From an uncultured Williamsia sp. (lineage in GTDB: Bacteria > Actinomycetota > Actinomycetes > Mycobacteriales > Mycobacteriaceae), in the NCBI RefSeq assembly GCF_947494875.1, contig NZ_CANLWM010000006.1, forward strand, positions 310,001-374,000: 64,000 nt of DNA, written 5' to 3'. Below, one piece after another: positions 26,451 to 36,304 of the stretch. The position numbers and the translations under genes are program-made. The notes under the pieces were generated by a model that was not told the DNA's origin, searched no databases, and saw only the letters and a list, made by a program, of their open reading frames with translations. Every line of letters begins with the position of its first letter. The first letter of the stretch is position 1.

Positions 26451-26478
26451 TGCGGCGGAGAAAACGCGACAATCACTC

Positions 26479-26506
26479 TTGACTCAGTCCAGAAAACTGA
26501 CATAGT
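26479..26506 (+). promoter_or_regulatory. furA promoter/operator, leaderless transcript predicted
   Basis: TTGACT (26479-26484) and CATAGT (26501-26506) are 16 nt apart, placing the start of transcription at about the GTG 26514. The AT-rich spacer with CAGT...ACTGA inverted halves resembles in place and style the operator that FurA binds in front of furA in mycobacteria (established for that group). It is the only AT-rich block in the surroundings. Confidence 0.65.
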
Positions 26507-26513
26507 GGTGAGC

Positions 26514-26951
26514 GTGGCCACACGAGGAGATGCAGAGCAGCAGTTGCGCTCGGCGTCGCTCCGTGTCACCCGCCCGCGGGTGGCGGTGCTCGACGTCGTC
26601 GACGCACACCCGCATGCCGACACCGATTCCATCTTCACGGCCGTTCGCGAGACTCTGCCCGACGTGTCTCGGCAGGCCGTGTACGACGTCCTCGGCGCAC
26701 TGTCCGCGTCGGGGCTCGTCCGCAAGATCCAGCCCACGGGATCGGTGGCCCGGTACGAGTCACGCGTGGGGGACAACCACCACCACGTCGTGTGCCGGGT
26801 GTGCGGGGCCATCGCCGACGTCGACTGCGCCGTCGGTGACTCCCCGTGTCTGCACGCCTCGGACGACAACGGTTTCGTCATCGACGAGGCCGAGGTCATC
26901 TACTGGGGCACCTGCCCCGATTGCACACCCACGCTCCGATCGCAGCCGTGA
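26514..26951 (+). CDS. furA: FurA-type ferric uptake/peroxide regulator
   Basis: A 145-residue Fur-family repressor. An N-terminal winged helix (RVTRPRVAVLDVVDAHPHA, SRQAVYDVLGAL) is followed by the metal-binding half with HHHVVCRVCG (the C-x-x-C zinc site and His ligands) and a second Cys pair near the end (C-PDC). It sits 39 nt before katG, the arrangement in which FurA represses the katG operon and is relieved by peroxide. Candidate starts are GTG 26505, 26508 and 26514. I choose 26514 because the promoter spacing predicts that transcription begins there. Confidence 0.9.
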   Translation: MATRGDAEQQLRSASLRVTRPRVAVLDVVDAHPHADTDSIFTAVRETLPDVSRQAVYDVLGALSASGLVRKIQPTGSVARYESRVGDNHHHVVCRVCGAIADVDCAVGDSPCLHASDDNGFVIDEAEVIYWGTCPDCTPTLRSQP

Positions 26952-29234
<2,283 letters not shown>

Positions 29235-29264
29235 GGTCGTGACGGCTGACTGACAGCCACACCC

Positions 29265-29300
29265 GGACGCCCCGTGAACCACTCGGTTCGCGGGGCGTCC
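29265..29300 (+). terminator. Hairpin terminator after katG
   Basis: A 10-bp GC stem (29265-29274 with 29291-29300) plus an inner 5-bp stem (29276-29280 with 29285-29289) forms one strong hairpin 30 nt after the katG stop. Confidence 0.8.
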
Positions 29301-29322
29301 GTCGTCTGCGCGTCGTCCGTGC

Positions 29323-29511
29323 TCAGACCGCGCCGGGCGGTGCGGCCCAGGGGATGACGGCGACCTGTCGGTCACCGCGATCCTCGACCACGAGCACCGT
29401 CGCGCCCACCTCGATCTCCACCTCGGCGGACGCGAGGTACGTCTCGCGCGTCCCTCCGACACGGATCTCCACCTCGCCGATGCATCGCGAGGTCCCACGC
29501 CCAGCCGCATA
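29323..29511 (-). pseudogene. Remnant resembling an NfeD-like OB-fold C-terminus
   Basis: Reading minus from about 29511 to the stop at 29323-29325 gives a beta-rich segment without a start codon: an IGEVEIRVGGTRETYLA piece, VGATVLVVEDRG and VAVIPW. This is the strand pattern of the small OB domain at the end of NfeD-family membrane proteins. The membrane part that should precede it is absent; upstream the frame is Arg-rich noise. I read it as a decayed 3' fragment. It lies in a 630-nt interval without an intact gene between katG and the sigma factor. Confidence 0.35.
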
Positions 29512-29673
29512 TGCCGGTCCGCGAGCACTCCGAGATCGCTCTCGCGGTTCGAGACGCAGGCGGTGGCCGCTCGGCGACGTCGGGCGAACACGACGTCGAT
29601 CTGATCCCGTCGGGCGGGCGCAAGCTCGGCCCGATCGACTGGATCTCCTTCACTGAGCTGCCGGCGAGAAAGC

Positions 29674-29706
29674 CGTGGCGGCGGCGAATCACTGGCCGCC
29701 GCCACG
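29674..29706. terminator. Perfect 12-bp hairpin in the katG-sigma gap
   Basis: CGTGGCGGCGGC (29674-29685) pairs perfectly with 29695-29706 across a 9-nt loop. There is no intact gene directly upstream on either strand, so it may be the surviving terminator of a lost gene, or bidirectional insulation of the sigma-factor promoter. Confidence 0.5.
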
Positions 29707-29866
29707 AAGTGCGATCCGAACATTCGGTCATCATCGCTGTCAGGAGGTTGACGCTTGATGCTGCCGACCTCACGTTTCGGAGTTCCGATCCGTCGTATCT
29801 GATGAGAGTGTCGTGGGTTGTCATGGTCCGCAGGGCCGCGAAGCGGTCCTCTCAGAGAGGCGGAAG

Positions 29867-30823
29867 ATGTCGCACGAGGAGCCGGCAGTGGTCCCATCCG
29901 GGGGTGACGCGGACGTTGTTGCCGAACGCCGTCGCCTCGTTTCCCTGGCCTACAGGATGACGGGAACTCTGGCAGATGCGGAAGACGTCGTTCAGGAGAC
30001 TTACATTCGGTGGTACCGGCTGACAGAACAGGAACGCGGCGAGATCCGCAGTCCTGCAGCCTGGCTGACCCGAGCCGCCGGCCGAATCGCACTCGACGTG
30101 CTCAGTTCGGCCAGAGCTCGTCGCGAGAAGCAGATCGGACAGTGGCTGCCGGAACCGATCCCATCCGACCTCTTCCTCGGCACGGGAGCAGCCTCAGACG
30201 CCGCTGTCGGTGTGGTGGAGGATCCGCTGGACCGAGTGACCCTCGACGACGCGGTGAGTACTGCGCTCCTGATGGTGCTGGAGTCCATGACTCCGGCAGA
30301 GCGCGTCGCGTTCGTGCTGCATGACGTATTCGGCACTCCGTTCGACGAGATCGCAGACCTGGTTGGACGTTCGCCCGAAGCCACCCGTCAGTTGGCTTCC
30401 TCTGCGCGGCGACACGTGCGTGAGCGGCGTACTTCTGTAGTCGCCTCGAAGACACATGACGACGTGGTTCGCGCGTTCCTGGCCGCGAGTCAGGGAGGGG
30501 ACATGCGACTTCTGATGAGAACTCTCGCGCCTGAGGTCGAGTTGCGGGCTGATGGCGGCGGAGTGGTGCGCGCCGCTCCCAACGTCGTCACGGGATCCGA
30601 TCGCGTTGCGCGTTTCCTCATGGGCGTCATGCAGAAACAGCCGGAGCTCGTGTTCGAGGAACGGCGCACCGCGGACGGCTTGGGATACGCCTTGACTCTG
30701 GGCGGACGACTTTTCGGCATTGCCAGCTTCCACGTTGAGGGGGAGCAGATCACCGACGTTTGGCTTGTGCTGGACCCTCGCAAGCTCGGCGAGTGGGTGA
30801 CCCCCGGTCAGATCACCGAGTGA
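29867..30823 (+). CDS. ECF41-type sigma factor with C-terminal SnoaL-like regulatory domain
   Basis: A 318-residue extracytoplasmic-function sigma factor. Sigma region 2 (RRLVSLAYRMTGTLADAEDVVQ) and region 4 (LTPAERVAFVLHDVFG...) cover residues 20-200. The linker carries WLPEPI, and the C-terminal about 110 residues form a SnoaL-like domain with the DGGG-V motif near residue 230. Both motifs mark ECF41, in which the extra domain controls activity in place of an anti-sigma factor. ATG 29867 follows AGAGAGG. ECF41 genes usually adjoin an epimerase/oxidoreductase gene that they control, and here a NAD(P)-binding gene is next. Confidence 0.88.
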   Translation: MSHEEPAVVPSGGDADVVAERRRLVSLAYRMTGTLADAEDVVQETYIRWYRLTEQERGEIRSPAAWLTRAAGRIALDVLSSARARREKQIGQWLPEPIPSDLFLGTGAASDAAVGVVEDPLDRVTLDDAVSTALLMVLESMTPAERVAFVLHDVFGTPFDEIADLVGRSPEATRQLASSARRHVRERRTSVVASKTHDDVVRAFLAASQGGDMRLLMRTLAPEVELRADGGGVVRAAPNVVTGSDRVARFLMGVMQKQPELVFEERRTADGLGYALTLGGRLFGIASFHVEGEQITDVWLVLDPRKLGEWVTPGQITE

Positions 30824-30920
30824 GCCTGACATTCACCGTGCCTGTGCCGTCAAGTACATGAGGGCATCGAGCCGCTCGCGCTGCGGGAGGTTCCTGCTGC
30901 GCTGAGAAAGGGAGTCGAAG

Positions 30921-31673
30921 ATGAAGATTGCAGTCGCGGGTGGAACCGGCACCGTGGGAAAATACGTTGTGCAGGCGGCGCGTCGTCGTGGTCACGAGGT
31001 GGTCCTCTTGACACGCAGCAACGGCGTAGATGTCCTTCAGGGCAGTGGCATCGACAAAGCCATCGCAGGGGCGGATGCGGTCGTCGATGTGCTCAACGCG
31101 ACCACGCTGTCGACCAGAAAGGCGGTCGAGTTCTTCGAGTCGGCGTCGCGACAGTTGCTGAGCGCGGAGACTCGTGCGGGAACGCCGCACCATGTGGCGT
31201 TGTCGATCGTGGGAATCGACAATATCGACACGTCGTACTACGCCGGAAAGCTCGCTCAGGAACGTCTCGTTGCCGCATCCGATGTGCCTCACACCATCGC
31301 TCGTACCGGCCAGTTCCACGAGTTCGCTGAGCAGATCGTCGCGCAGACCACCATGGGTGCGCTGACCCTGATTCCGAAGACTCTTACTCGGCCCGTTGCC
31401 GCCGAGGAGGTCGGCGAACACCTCATCGCTGTCGCCGAGAACGAACCCACTGGTCGGGCAATCGATCTGCTCGGTCCTCGGGACGAGTCCTTGGCCGACA
31501 TGGTTCGCCGGATGTACGCGCACGACGGAACGCGACGTCGGGTGCTGGAGTTGCGTTTCCCTGGCACTTACGGGCGAGGTCTGGCTTCCGGCGAGCTCCG
31601 CGGCGGCACCTCGAAGACAACTGCGCGCAGAACGTTTGACGAGTGGCTGCGCACCGGGCATCACGCCGAGTAG
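30921..31673 (+). CDS. NAD(P)-binding atypical short-chain dehydrogenase/epimerase-like protein
   Basis: A 250-residue Rossmann protein of the NmrA/atypical SDR kind, with glycine motif GGTGTVG at residues 7-13, a DVLNATT strand, and SIVGIDN followed by YYAGKLAQE (Y-x-x-x-K). It sits 97 nt after the ECF41 sigma gene, the place of the usual ECF41 target (an epimerase/oxidoreductase), so it is probably part of that regulon. The start has GGGAG 8 nt upstream. Substrate unknown. A second member of the same family is at 32420-33157 on the other strand. Confidence 0.82.
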   Translation: MKIAVAGGTGTVGKYVVQAARRRGHEVVLLTRSNGVDVLQGSGIDKAIAGADAVVDVLNATTLSTRKAVEFFESASRQLLSAETRAGTPHHVALSIVGIDNIDTSYYAGKLAQERLVAASDVPHTIARTGQFHEFAEQIVAQTTMGALTLIPKTLTRPVAAEEVGEHLIAVAENEPTGRAIDLLGPRDESLADMVRRMYAHDGTRRRVLELRFPGTYGRGLASGELRGGTSKTTARRTFDEWLRTGHHAE

Positions 31674-31781
31674 TCCGCCGGGTTCGGCTCTTCCTCGTGT
31701 CAACTGCGCCGAGCACCGACAGACGTGCGTCACTCCCTTCCACATGGTCTACCGACGCCCGGCGTCGAGAACGGGATTTTC

Positions 31782-32246
31782 ATGAGCAACCGCGCCCACC
31801 TTCCCGGTGACACTGCGAGCGATGACCCACGCGTCGGCAGAATCCAGCTGGCTGCTCTCATCGGCTCCATCGTCATCGCCGCCGTCGTCGGTACATGGGC
31901 ATACTTCTTCCCGGCGCAGTTCTACGATCACTTCCCGGCAGTCCTGGGCGAGTGGATCTCGCAAGACGGGCCGTACAACGAGCACCTGATCCGCGACCAC
32001 GGCGCCCAGTACCTCGCACTCGGGCTGGCGAGCGTCTTCGGCCTGTTCTGGCACTCCCAGATCGGCTACCGGCTCCTCGGTATCGCATGGACCACTTTCG
32101 GGGTGCTCCACTTCCTCTATCACGTCACGCATCTCAGCCACTTGTCCGTATCGGACCGGATCAGCCAGGTCATCGTTCTCGGCTTCGCTGTCCTACTCGG
32201 TGTCGGCCTCTTCATCCCGCCGCGGCGCCGTCCTCGCCCTGCGTGA
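31782..32246 (+). CDS. Four-helix membrane protein of the ECF41 locus
   Basis: A 154-residue integral membrane protein with about four helices. An N-terminal helix (AALIGSIVIAAVVGTWAYFF) is followed by a conserved-looking extracytoplasmic segment FYDHFPAVLGEW-SQDGPYNEHLIRD-GA, then helices containing LALGLASVFGLFW, WTTFGVLHFLYHVTHL and VIVLGFAVLLG. I know this protein type from other actinobacteria without a function; two His in YHVTHL-SH may bind a cofactor or metal. ATG 31782 is chosen because the hydrophobic N-terminus starts there. Likely in the sigma/SDR group. Confidence 0.65.
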   Translation: MSNRAHLPGDTASDDPRVGRIQLAALIGSIVIAAVVGTWAYFFPAQFYDHFPAVLGEWISQDGPYNEHLIRDHGAQYLALGLASVFGLFWHSQIGYRLLGIAWTTFGVLHFLYHVTHLSHLSVSDRISQVIVLGFAVLLGVGLFIPPRRRPRPA

Positions 32247-32334
32247 TGGATACATCGGCGCATCAGGCGGCGCTCGGCACCCATGGCGGCAGCTGACCTG
32301 ACGGCCACGTTCTCGAGGAGCGACAGATGCCGAA

Positions 32335-32381
32335 AAGAGCCTCACCTTCCACGCTCATAGATCGTGGGAGGTGAGGCTCTT
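32335..32381. terminator. 19-bp hairpin between convergent genes
   Basis: A 19-bp arm (32335-32353) pairs with 32363-32381 with a single G-T wobble across a 9-nt loop. It starts with AAGAG and ends with CTCTT, so it gives a T-rich tail in both directions. It separates the membrane protein gene (+) from the SDR gene (-). Confidence 0.85.
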
Positions 32382-32419
32382 CGACTCGAGATCAGGTCGG
32401 GCCCGGCGGGTGGAATGGG

Positions 32420-33157
32420 TCAGCTCGCGAGCGGGATGTCGCGGATCGGGTACAAGGTCTTTCCCACGTGGTACTCGCCGCGAGGCACCATCGCGTCCTC
32501 AGCGCCAAGGCTTTCCACCGTGACGACGTCTCTGGGGTCGCCGGTGGCTGCCAGCGTGCCGCGGAGCAGGTCGTCCATGTGGAACCGCTCGGGCCCGGCG
32601 ATCTCGACGTCGCCGAGGGGGCCGCCGGACAGCGTCACCTCGACCAACAATGCAGCGAGTTCGTCGAGCTCTACCGGCTGGATCAGGTCCCTCGGAGCGA
32701 GAACCTTGCCGTCCACCGTGTGCTGGTCGGCCAGCACGGGAACGTAACTCTGGAACTGCGTCGAGCGAACAACGGTGTAGGGAATCGAGCCCGCCTTGAG
32801 CGCCCGCTCTTGCGCCACCTTTGCCAGGTAGTAGCCGATGTCCGACCCGTCTTCGTCGCCGACGCCCACGATGGACAGGAGGATGTGGTGCCTCACACCT
32901 GCCTCCTCACCGGCGGCCGTCAGCGCGCGGGTCGTACCGTCGAAGAAGCTGACCGCGCCTTCTTCGTCGAAGCGATTGGTGTTGAGGACATTGACGATGG
33001 TGTCCACGCCCTCCAGAACCTCAGCCACTCTCGTGCCCTCGATGTAGTCGACCCCGTCATCCAGGCCGCCGGACACGACCTCCACGCCGCGCGACTCGAG
33101 AAGATCTGCAACCTTCGATCCGACTCGACCTCGTCCACCGGCAATGAGAACTTTCAC
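32420..33157 (-). CDS. NAD(P)-binding NmrA/SDR-family protein
   Basis: A 245-residue Rossmann protein closely similar in layout to the one at 30921: GGRGRVG glycine motif, VNVLNTNRFDEEGAV, HHILLSIVGVGDED, GYYLAKVAQE (Y-x-x-x-K) and VVRSTQF. It acts on an unknown substrate with NAD(P)H in the cytosol. GTG 33157 is preferred; it follows GAAGGAG at about 9-nt spacing, and an upstream ATG adds 12 poorly fitting residues. It is the second epimerase-like gene of the ECF41 neighbourhood and may be a second target. A TGTCAC hexamer lies on its strand at 33294-33299, but no matching -10 is evident. Confidence 0.82.
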   Translation of the reverse strand: MKVLIAGGRGRVGSKVADLLESRGVEVVSGGLDDGVDYIEGTRVAEVLEGVDTIVNVLNTNRFDEEGAVSFFDGTTRALTAAGEEAGVRHHILLSIVGVGDEDGSDIGYYLAKVAQERALKAGSIPYTVVRSTQFQSYVPVLADQHTVDGKVLAPRDLIQPVELDELAALLVEVTLSGGPLGDVEIAGPERFHMDDLLRGTLAATGDPRDVVTVESLGAEDAMVPRGEYHVGKTLYPIRDIPLAS

Positions 33158-33893
33158 TTTCGCTGGCTCCTTCACGTGGGGTGGCGTTTCCACCCTCTAC
33201 ATGAGTGACGACGCGAACGCTCCCGATGTGAGGTTCGATCTGCCTACCGCAGAACACAACCACGCCCGTGCGCTCCGTGCGGATACAGCACTCGTGACAA
33301 AAAGGCTGCACACAAACGGGTTTCGGCAATATCGGCCATGCTCTCACGAACAATGCTGCGAGCCTGGCGTCCCTGATCCGGACCCGGCCGCACGGTCGGC
33401 GGCTGTGACCTCGCTCGAGGTGAGGACCGGTGACGAAAGTCCGACGAGATCGTTGCCCCAGGACAGGGTGCGCGGAGCTCTCGCCGCTGCGCGGTGGACT
33501 GTGCGACGAGGCGACGCCTCACCCCACGCCGCGAGCGTCACCACCACACCGACCCCACACCGAGACGGACACCGCCAACCCGTGCGACCCGGCCACGAAC
33601 ACGCCGATCGCTACGACAGCGAACCCGGCACCGGTGGCCGGCGCGACCAGCCGGTGTCGCCGACGCCTTCTTCTGAGCCGGCCGGCCAACTCGACGGTGT
33701 GCTGATCGTTGCGCGGAGCGGCTCGCTGAGACCCCCCAAAGACCTGTAGGCAACGCCGGAATCGTCGGATTGACCCGGATCGCGAGATCCGCTGCGCGCG
33801 AACGGGTGACGCCATCTGATCGGCGGCCTACCATCGCGCTGACGGTGACGGACCGGCCGATGTGCCCGCCGCCTCGAGCGAGCGGAGGTCCGC
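33158..33893. other. 736-nt stretch without a supported gene
   Basis: Upstream of two divergent genes. Frames here are short, Arg- or Pro-rich and lack ribosome-binding sites. The best alternative, a minus frame at 33519-33815, has one hydrophobic helix (AGFAVVAIGVFVAG) but a long Arg-rich lead, so I do not call it. GC is lower and skewed to CCGACC/CACC words at 33530-33620. Promoters for the flanking genes must lie here; a GGAGG directly before 33894 is the only clear signal. Confidence 0.4.
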
Positions 33894-34598
33894 ATGGTGA
33901 GACGACTGCTGAGCGTGGTGGTGGCGATCGCCGCCGTCGCGCTCGTCGCGGGCTGTTCGTCGAGCTCGACCTCGGCGCCGCCCACGTCGTCCGTGGCATC
34001 GTCGTCGGCCGGGTTCGTCGCGCCACTGACGCAGTTCGTGCTGCAGGAGCGCGACATGCCTGCGGGTTTCCGGTCGATGTCGCTGACCGACCAGCAGCGG
34101 TCGGCCACGATCGCGGACGTCGGCGGGCCGGCACCGGGATCGACGGTGAGTCCGGCGCAGTGTCAGCCGGATCCGTCTCTCGTCCCGGCGCCGACCGCCA
34201 GCCGTCACGCGGTTTCGGCGTTCGTCGACCAGGCTTCCGGTGTGCTGGTGACCAGCACCGCGTCCCGTGAGGACCCGACATCGGCGATCTACGCCCGCTA
34301 CCACGTCGACGGGTGTGGGACACGCACCGTCAGGACGTCGTCAGGGACCGTGTCCGTCACCGAGACCCGGATACCGATCGTGATCCGCGGGGTCACCGAT
34401 CCCGTTGTGGTGGAACAGACGTCCAGTGTTTCGCTTGCCGGGTTCGCGCAGTCGACGACCCACGCGTTGATCGCCGTGTTCGACGTGAAGGGCACGACGG
34501 TGACGGTGAGCCGGCGCTCGCTCACCGGCGTCGACCTGAACCGTGTCGCTTTTCAGCAGTTGGTCGGGATCGCGGCGGCCCAGGCGTTGGGGACCTGA
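33894..34598 (+). CDS. Predicted lipoprotein
   Basis: A 234-residue exported lipoprotein. Signal sequence residues 1-20 end in a lipobox LVAGC (Cys21), then a Ser/Thr/Pro linker. The mature domain (from about 45) has a FVLQERDMPAGF start, one Cys pair (CQPD...CGTR) and beta-strands ending in an ALIAVFDVKGTTVTVS edge. This resembles substrate-less LpqN/DUF5642-like mycobacterial lipoproteins, but I cannot assign a family. ATG 33894 follows GGAGG at 5-nt spacing. A short hairpin (34600-34620) right after the stop may end transcription. Confidence 0.7.
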   Translation: MVRRLLSVVVAIAAVALVAGCSSSSTSAPPTSSVASSSAGFVAPLTQFVLQERDMPAGFRSMSLTDQQRSATIADVGGPAPGSTVSPAQCQPDPSLVPAPTASRHAVSAFVDQASGVLVTSTASREDPTSAIYARYHVDGCGTRTVRTSSGTVSVTETRIPIVIRGVTDPVVVEQTSSVSLAGFAQSTTHALIAVFDVKGTTVTVSRRSLTGVDLNRVAFQQLVGIAAAQALGT

Positions 34599-34693
34599 AA
34601 GTCGGCTGAGGGATCCGACTCTGGCGCTGCGAATCTCAGATTCCCGGCCCACAGTCACAGGCGCATGACCGATGCATTCCGTGAGGAGACACC

Positions 34694-35056
34694 ATGACCG
34701 ACATCCGACACCCCGCCCGATGGACACGACGGATCGGTGCCGCCGCCGCCGTGACGGTGGGCATCGGCCTCGCCGCCGGTATCCCGGCTGCGACCGCGTC
34801 CGCCGCGCCGATCCAGTGCTCGCCGCAGGCCCACGCAGCCGCCGTCGCCCAGGCGGCGCCCGCGATCGCCGGTGTGCTGGCGCGCCACCCTGATCTGGCC
34901 GCCGAGCTCGCGCATCTGCGGACGCTGCCGAAGAACCAGCGCCGCGCCGAGCTGAAGGAGTTCCGCAAGGCCCACCGCGAGGAGTTCAAGGAACTGCGCC
35001 AGGCGCGGACCCCGATCCGCGACTACCGGCAAGCGTGTCACCCCAAGCGCAAGTGA
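34694..35056 (+). CDS. Haemophore-like secreted protein (MHB domain)
   Basis: A 120-residue exported helical protein. The signal peptide (about 1-38) ends in ATASAAP. The mature part has a first Cys (IQCSPQ), an APAIAGVLARHPDLAAELAHLR helix, LPKNQRRAELKEF-KAHREEF, and a final Cys in YRQAC, the pattern of mycobacterial haem-binding (MHB, Rv0203-type) proteins with one disulfide bridging the helical bundle. It would bind or pass haem at the cell surface. Start ATG 34694 follows GAGGAGA. A perfect-looking terminator hairpin follows. Confidence 0.7.
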   Translation: MTDIRHPARWTRRIGAAAAVTVGIGLAAGIPAATASAAPIQCSPQAHAAAVAQAAPAIAGVLARHPDLAAELAHLRTLPKNQRRAELKEFRKAHREEFKELRQARTPIRDYRQACHPKRK

Positions 35057-35073
35057 CCTGATCCGGAGTCCCG

Positions 35074-35109
35074 CCGTGCCCGGTCGACCACATGGTCGGC
35101 CGGGCACGG
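35074..35109. terminator. 17-bp hairpin between convergent genes
   Basis: Arms 35074-35090 and 35093-35109 pair with one mismatch; the innermost bases form the loop. It separates the haemophore gene (+) from amiE (-). Confidence 0.8.
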
Positions 35110-35116
35110 TCGTGTC

Positions 35117-36154
35117 TCAGGCCTCCATGACCTTCTCGGTGGGGAGGTCACCGACGGGGCAGTCCGCGACGCCGATGGTCTCCCGGGTGATCGACTCGAC
35201 GGCATGCTGCGTCGCCTCGGCGTCGTTCACCCAGTTCCGGTAGAAGTCGAAGGGGCACTCGGCGACTCCCTTGTCGCCGTCACCGCCGGCGTGGACTCCG
35301 GTGTATCCGCGGTGCAAAAGCTTGAACAGGTGGTTCTGCGACTGGTCGTTGGCGCGTGCGTCGCGGATGGTCGACAGCGACAGCTGCGCGTACTGGACGC
35401 CGTACTCCTCCTCACCGCACTCGCCGAGCGTCCGGCCGTCGAACCCGATGATCGCGCTGTGCCCGAAGTACGAGTACACCCCGTCCCATCCGGTCGCGTT
35501 GGCGACCGCGACGTAGCAGTTGTTCGCCCACGCCATGGCCTTCGCCATCAGCACCTGCTGCTCCTTGGCCGGGTACATGTAGCCCTGCGGGCGCACGATG
35601 AGCTCGGCGCCCTTCATCGCGCAGTCCCGCCAGATCTCCGGGTAGTTGCCGTCGTCGCAGATGATCAGCGAGATCTTCAGGCCCTTCGGCCCGTCGGAGA
35701 CGTAGGTCTGACCACCGGGATACCACCCCTCGATCGGCGTCCACGGCAGGATCTTCCGGTACTTCTGCCGGATCTCGCCCTGGTCGTCGATGAGCACCAG
35801 CGTGTTGTACGGCGGCTTGTTCGGGTGGTCCTCGTGGCGCTCACCGGTGATGGAAAAGACGCCCCACGTGCGCGCCTCCCGGCATGCGGCGGAGAAGATG
35901 TCGGTCTCGTCGCCGGGGATCACCGACGCGGTCGCGTACATCTCGTCGGGGTCGTACATGATGCCCTGCGTCGAGTACTCGGGGAACACGACGAGGTCCA
36001 TCCCCGGCAGTCCGCTCTTCATGCCGACCACCATCTCGGCGATCGTGTGTGCGTTGGCGATCACCTCGTCGCGGGTGTGCAGCCGCGGCATCTTGTAGTT
36101 GACCACCGCGACCCCGACGGTGTCGGGGCTGGACGAGATGTCTCCGTGGCGCAT
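35117..36154 (-). CDS. amiE: Aliphatic amidase AmiE
   Basis: A 345-residue nitrilase-superfamily amidase matching the Pseudomonas aeruginosa AmiE length. Counting from ATG 36154, the catalytic triad falls exactly at Glu59, Lys134 and Cys166, the numbering of the P. aeruginosa enzyme. It hydrolyses short-chain aliphatic amides to acid and ammonia in the cytosol. The ATG follows AGGAG at 7-nt spacing; the 38-residue upstream frame extension is not real. It is divergent from an amiB-like/marR/amiC-like operon with a palindrome between them, so its expression is probably amide-controlled. Confidence 0.95.
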   Translation of the reverse strand: MRHGDISSSPDTVGVAVVNYKMPRLHTRDEVIANAHTIAEMVVGMKSGLPGMDLVVFPEYSTQGIMYDPDEMYATASVIPGDETDIFSAACREARTWGVFSITGERHEDHPNKPPYNTLVLIDDQGEIRQKYRKILPWTPIEGWYPGGQTYVSDGPKGLKISLIICDDGNYPEIWRDCAMKGAELIVRPQGYMYPAKEQQVLMAKAMAWANNCYVAVANATGWDGVYSYFGHSAIIGFDGRTLGECGEEEYGVQYAQLSLSTIRDARANDQSQNHLFKLLHRGYTGVHAGGDGDKGVAECPFDFYRNWVNDAEATQHAVESITRETIGVADCPVGDLPTEKVMEA

Positions 36155-36224
36155 GGATGGCTCCTGATCTGGCGATGATGCTTCCATCCGGAAGCGTATT
36201 GAGAACGGTATCGAGACAGCGATG

Positions 36225-36243
36225 ACCAGCGTGTTGCGCTGGT
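36225..36243. promoter_or_regulatory. 19-bp palindrome between amiE and amiB-like genes
   Basis: ACCAGCG-TGTTG-CGCTGGT, a perfect 7-bp inverted repeat with a 5-nt centre, lies in the 150-nt shared promoter region. A second inverted repeat (GCTTCC-ATCC-GGAAGC, 36180-36195) is nearby. Size and place suit a MarR dimer; the marR gene of this operon is the likely binder. Confidence 0.55.
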
Positions 36244-36304
36244 GTTCACAACTCATGACACGGCCCACCGCCGTGTATTTTCATCTGGAACGAGAGGGGT
36301 CCGA

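Noticed and set aside
29511-29960. Plus-strand frame ahead of the ECF41 gene
   Set aside because: It runs through a perfect hairpin and into the sigma gene out of frame; no ribosome-binding site and no domain pattern.
33519-33815. Minus-strand small membrane-protein frame
   Set aside because: One hydrophobic helix only, preceded by a long Arg-rich segment, with no ribosome-binding site or family likeness.
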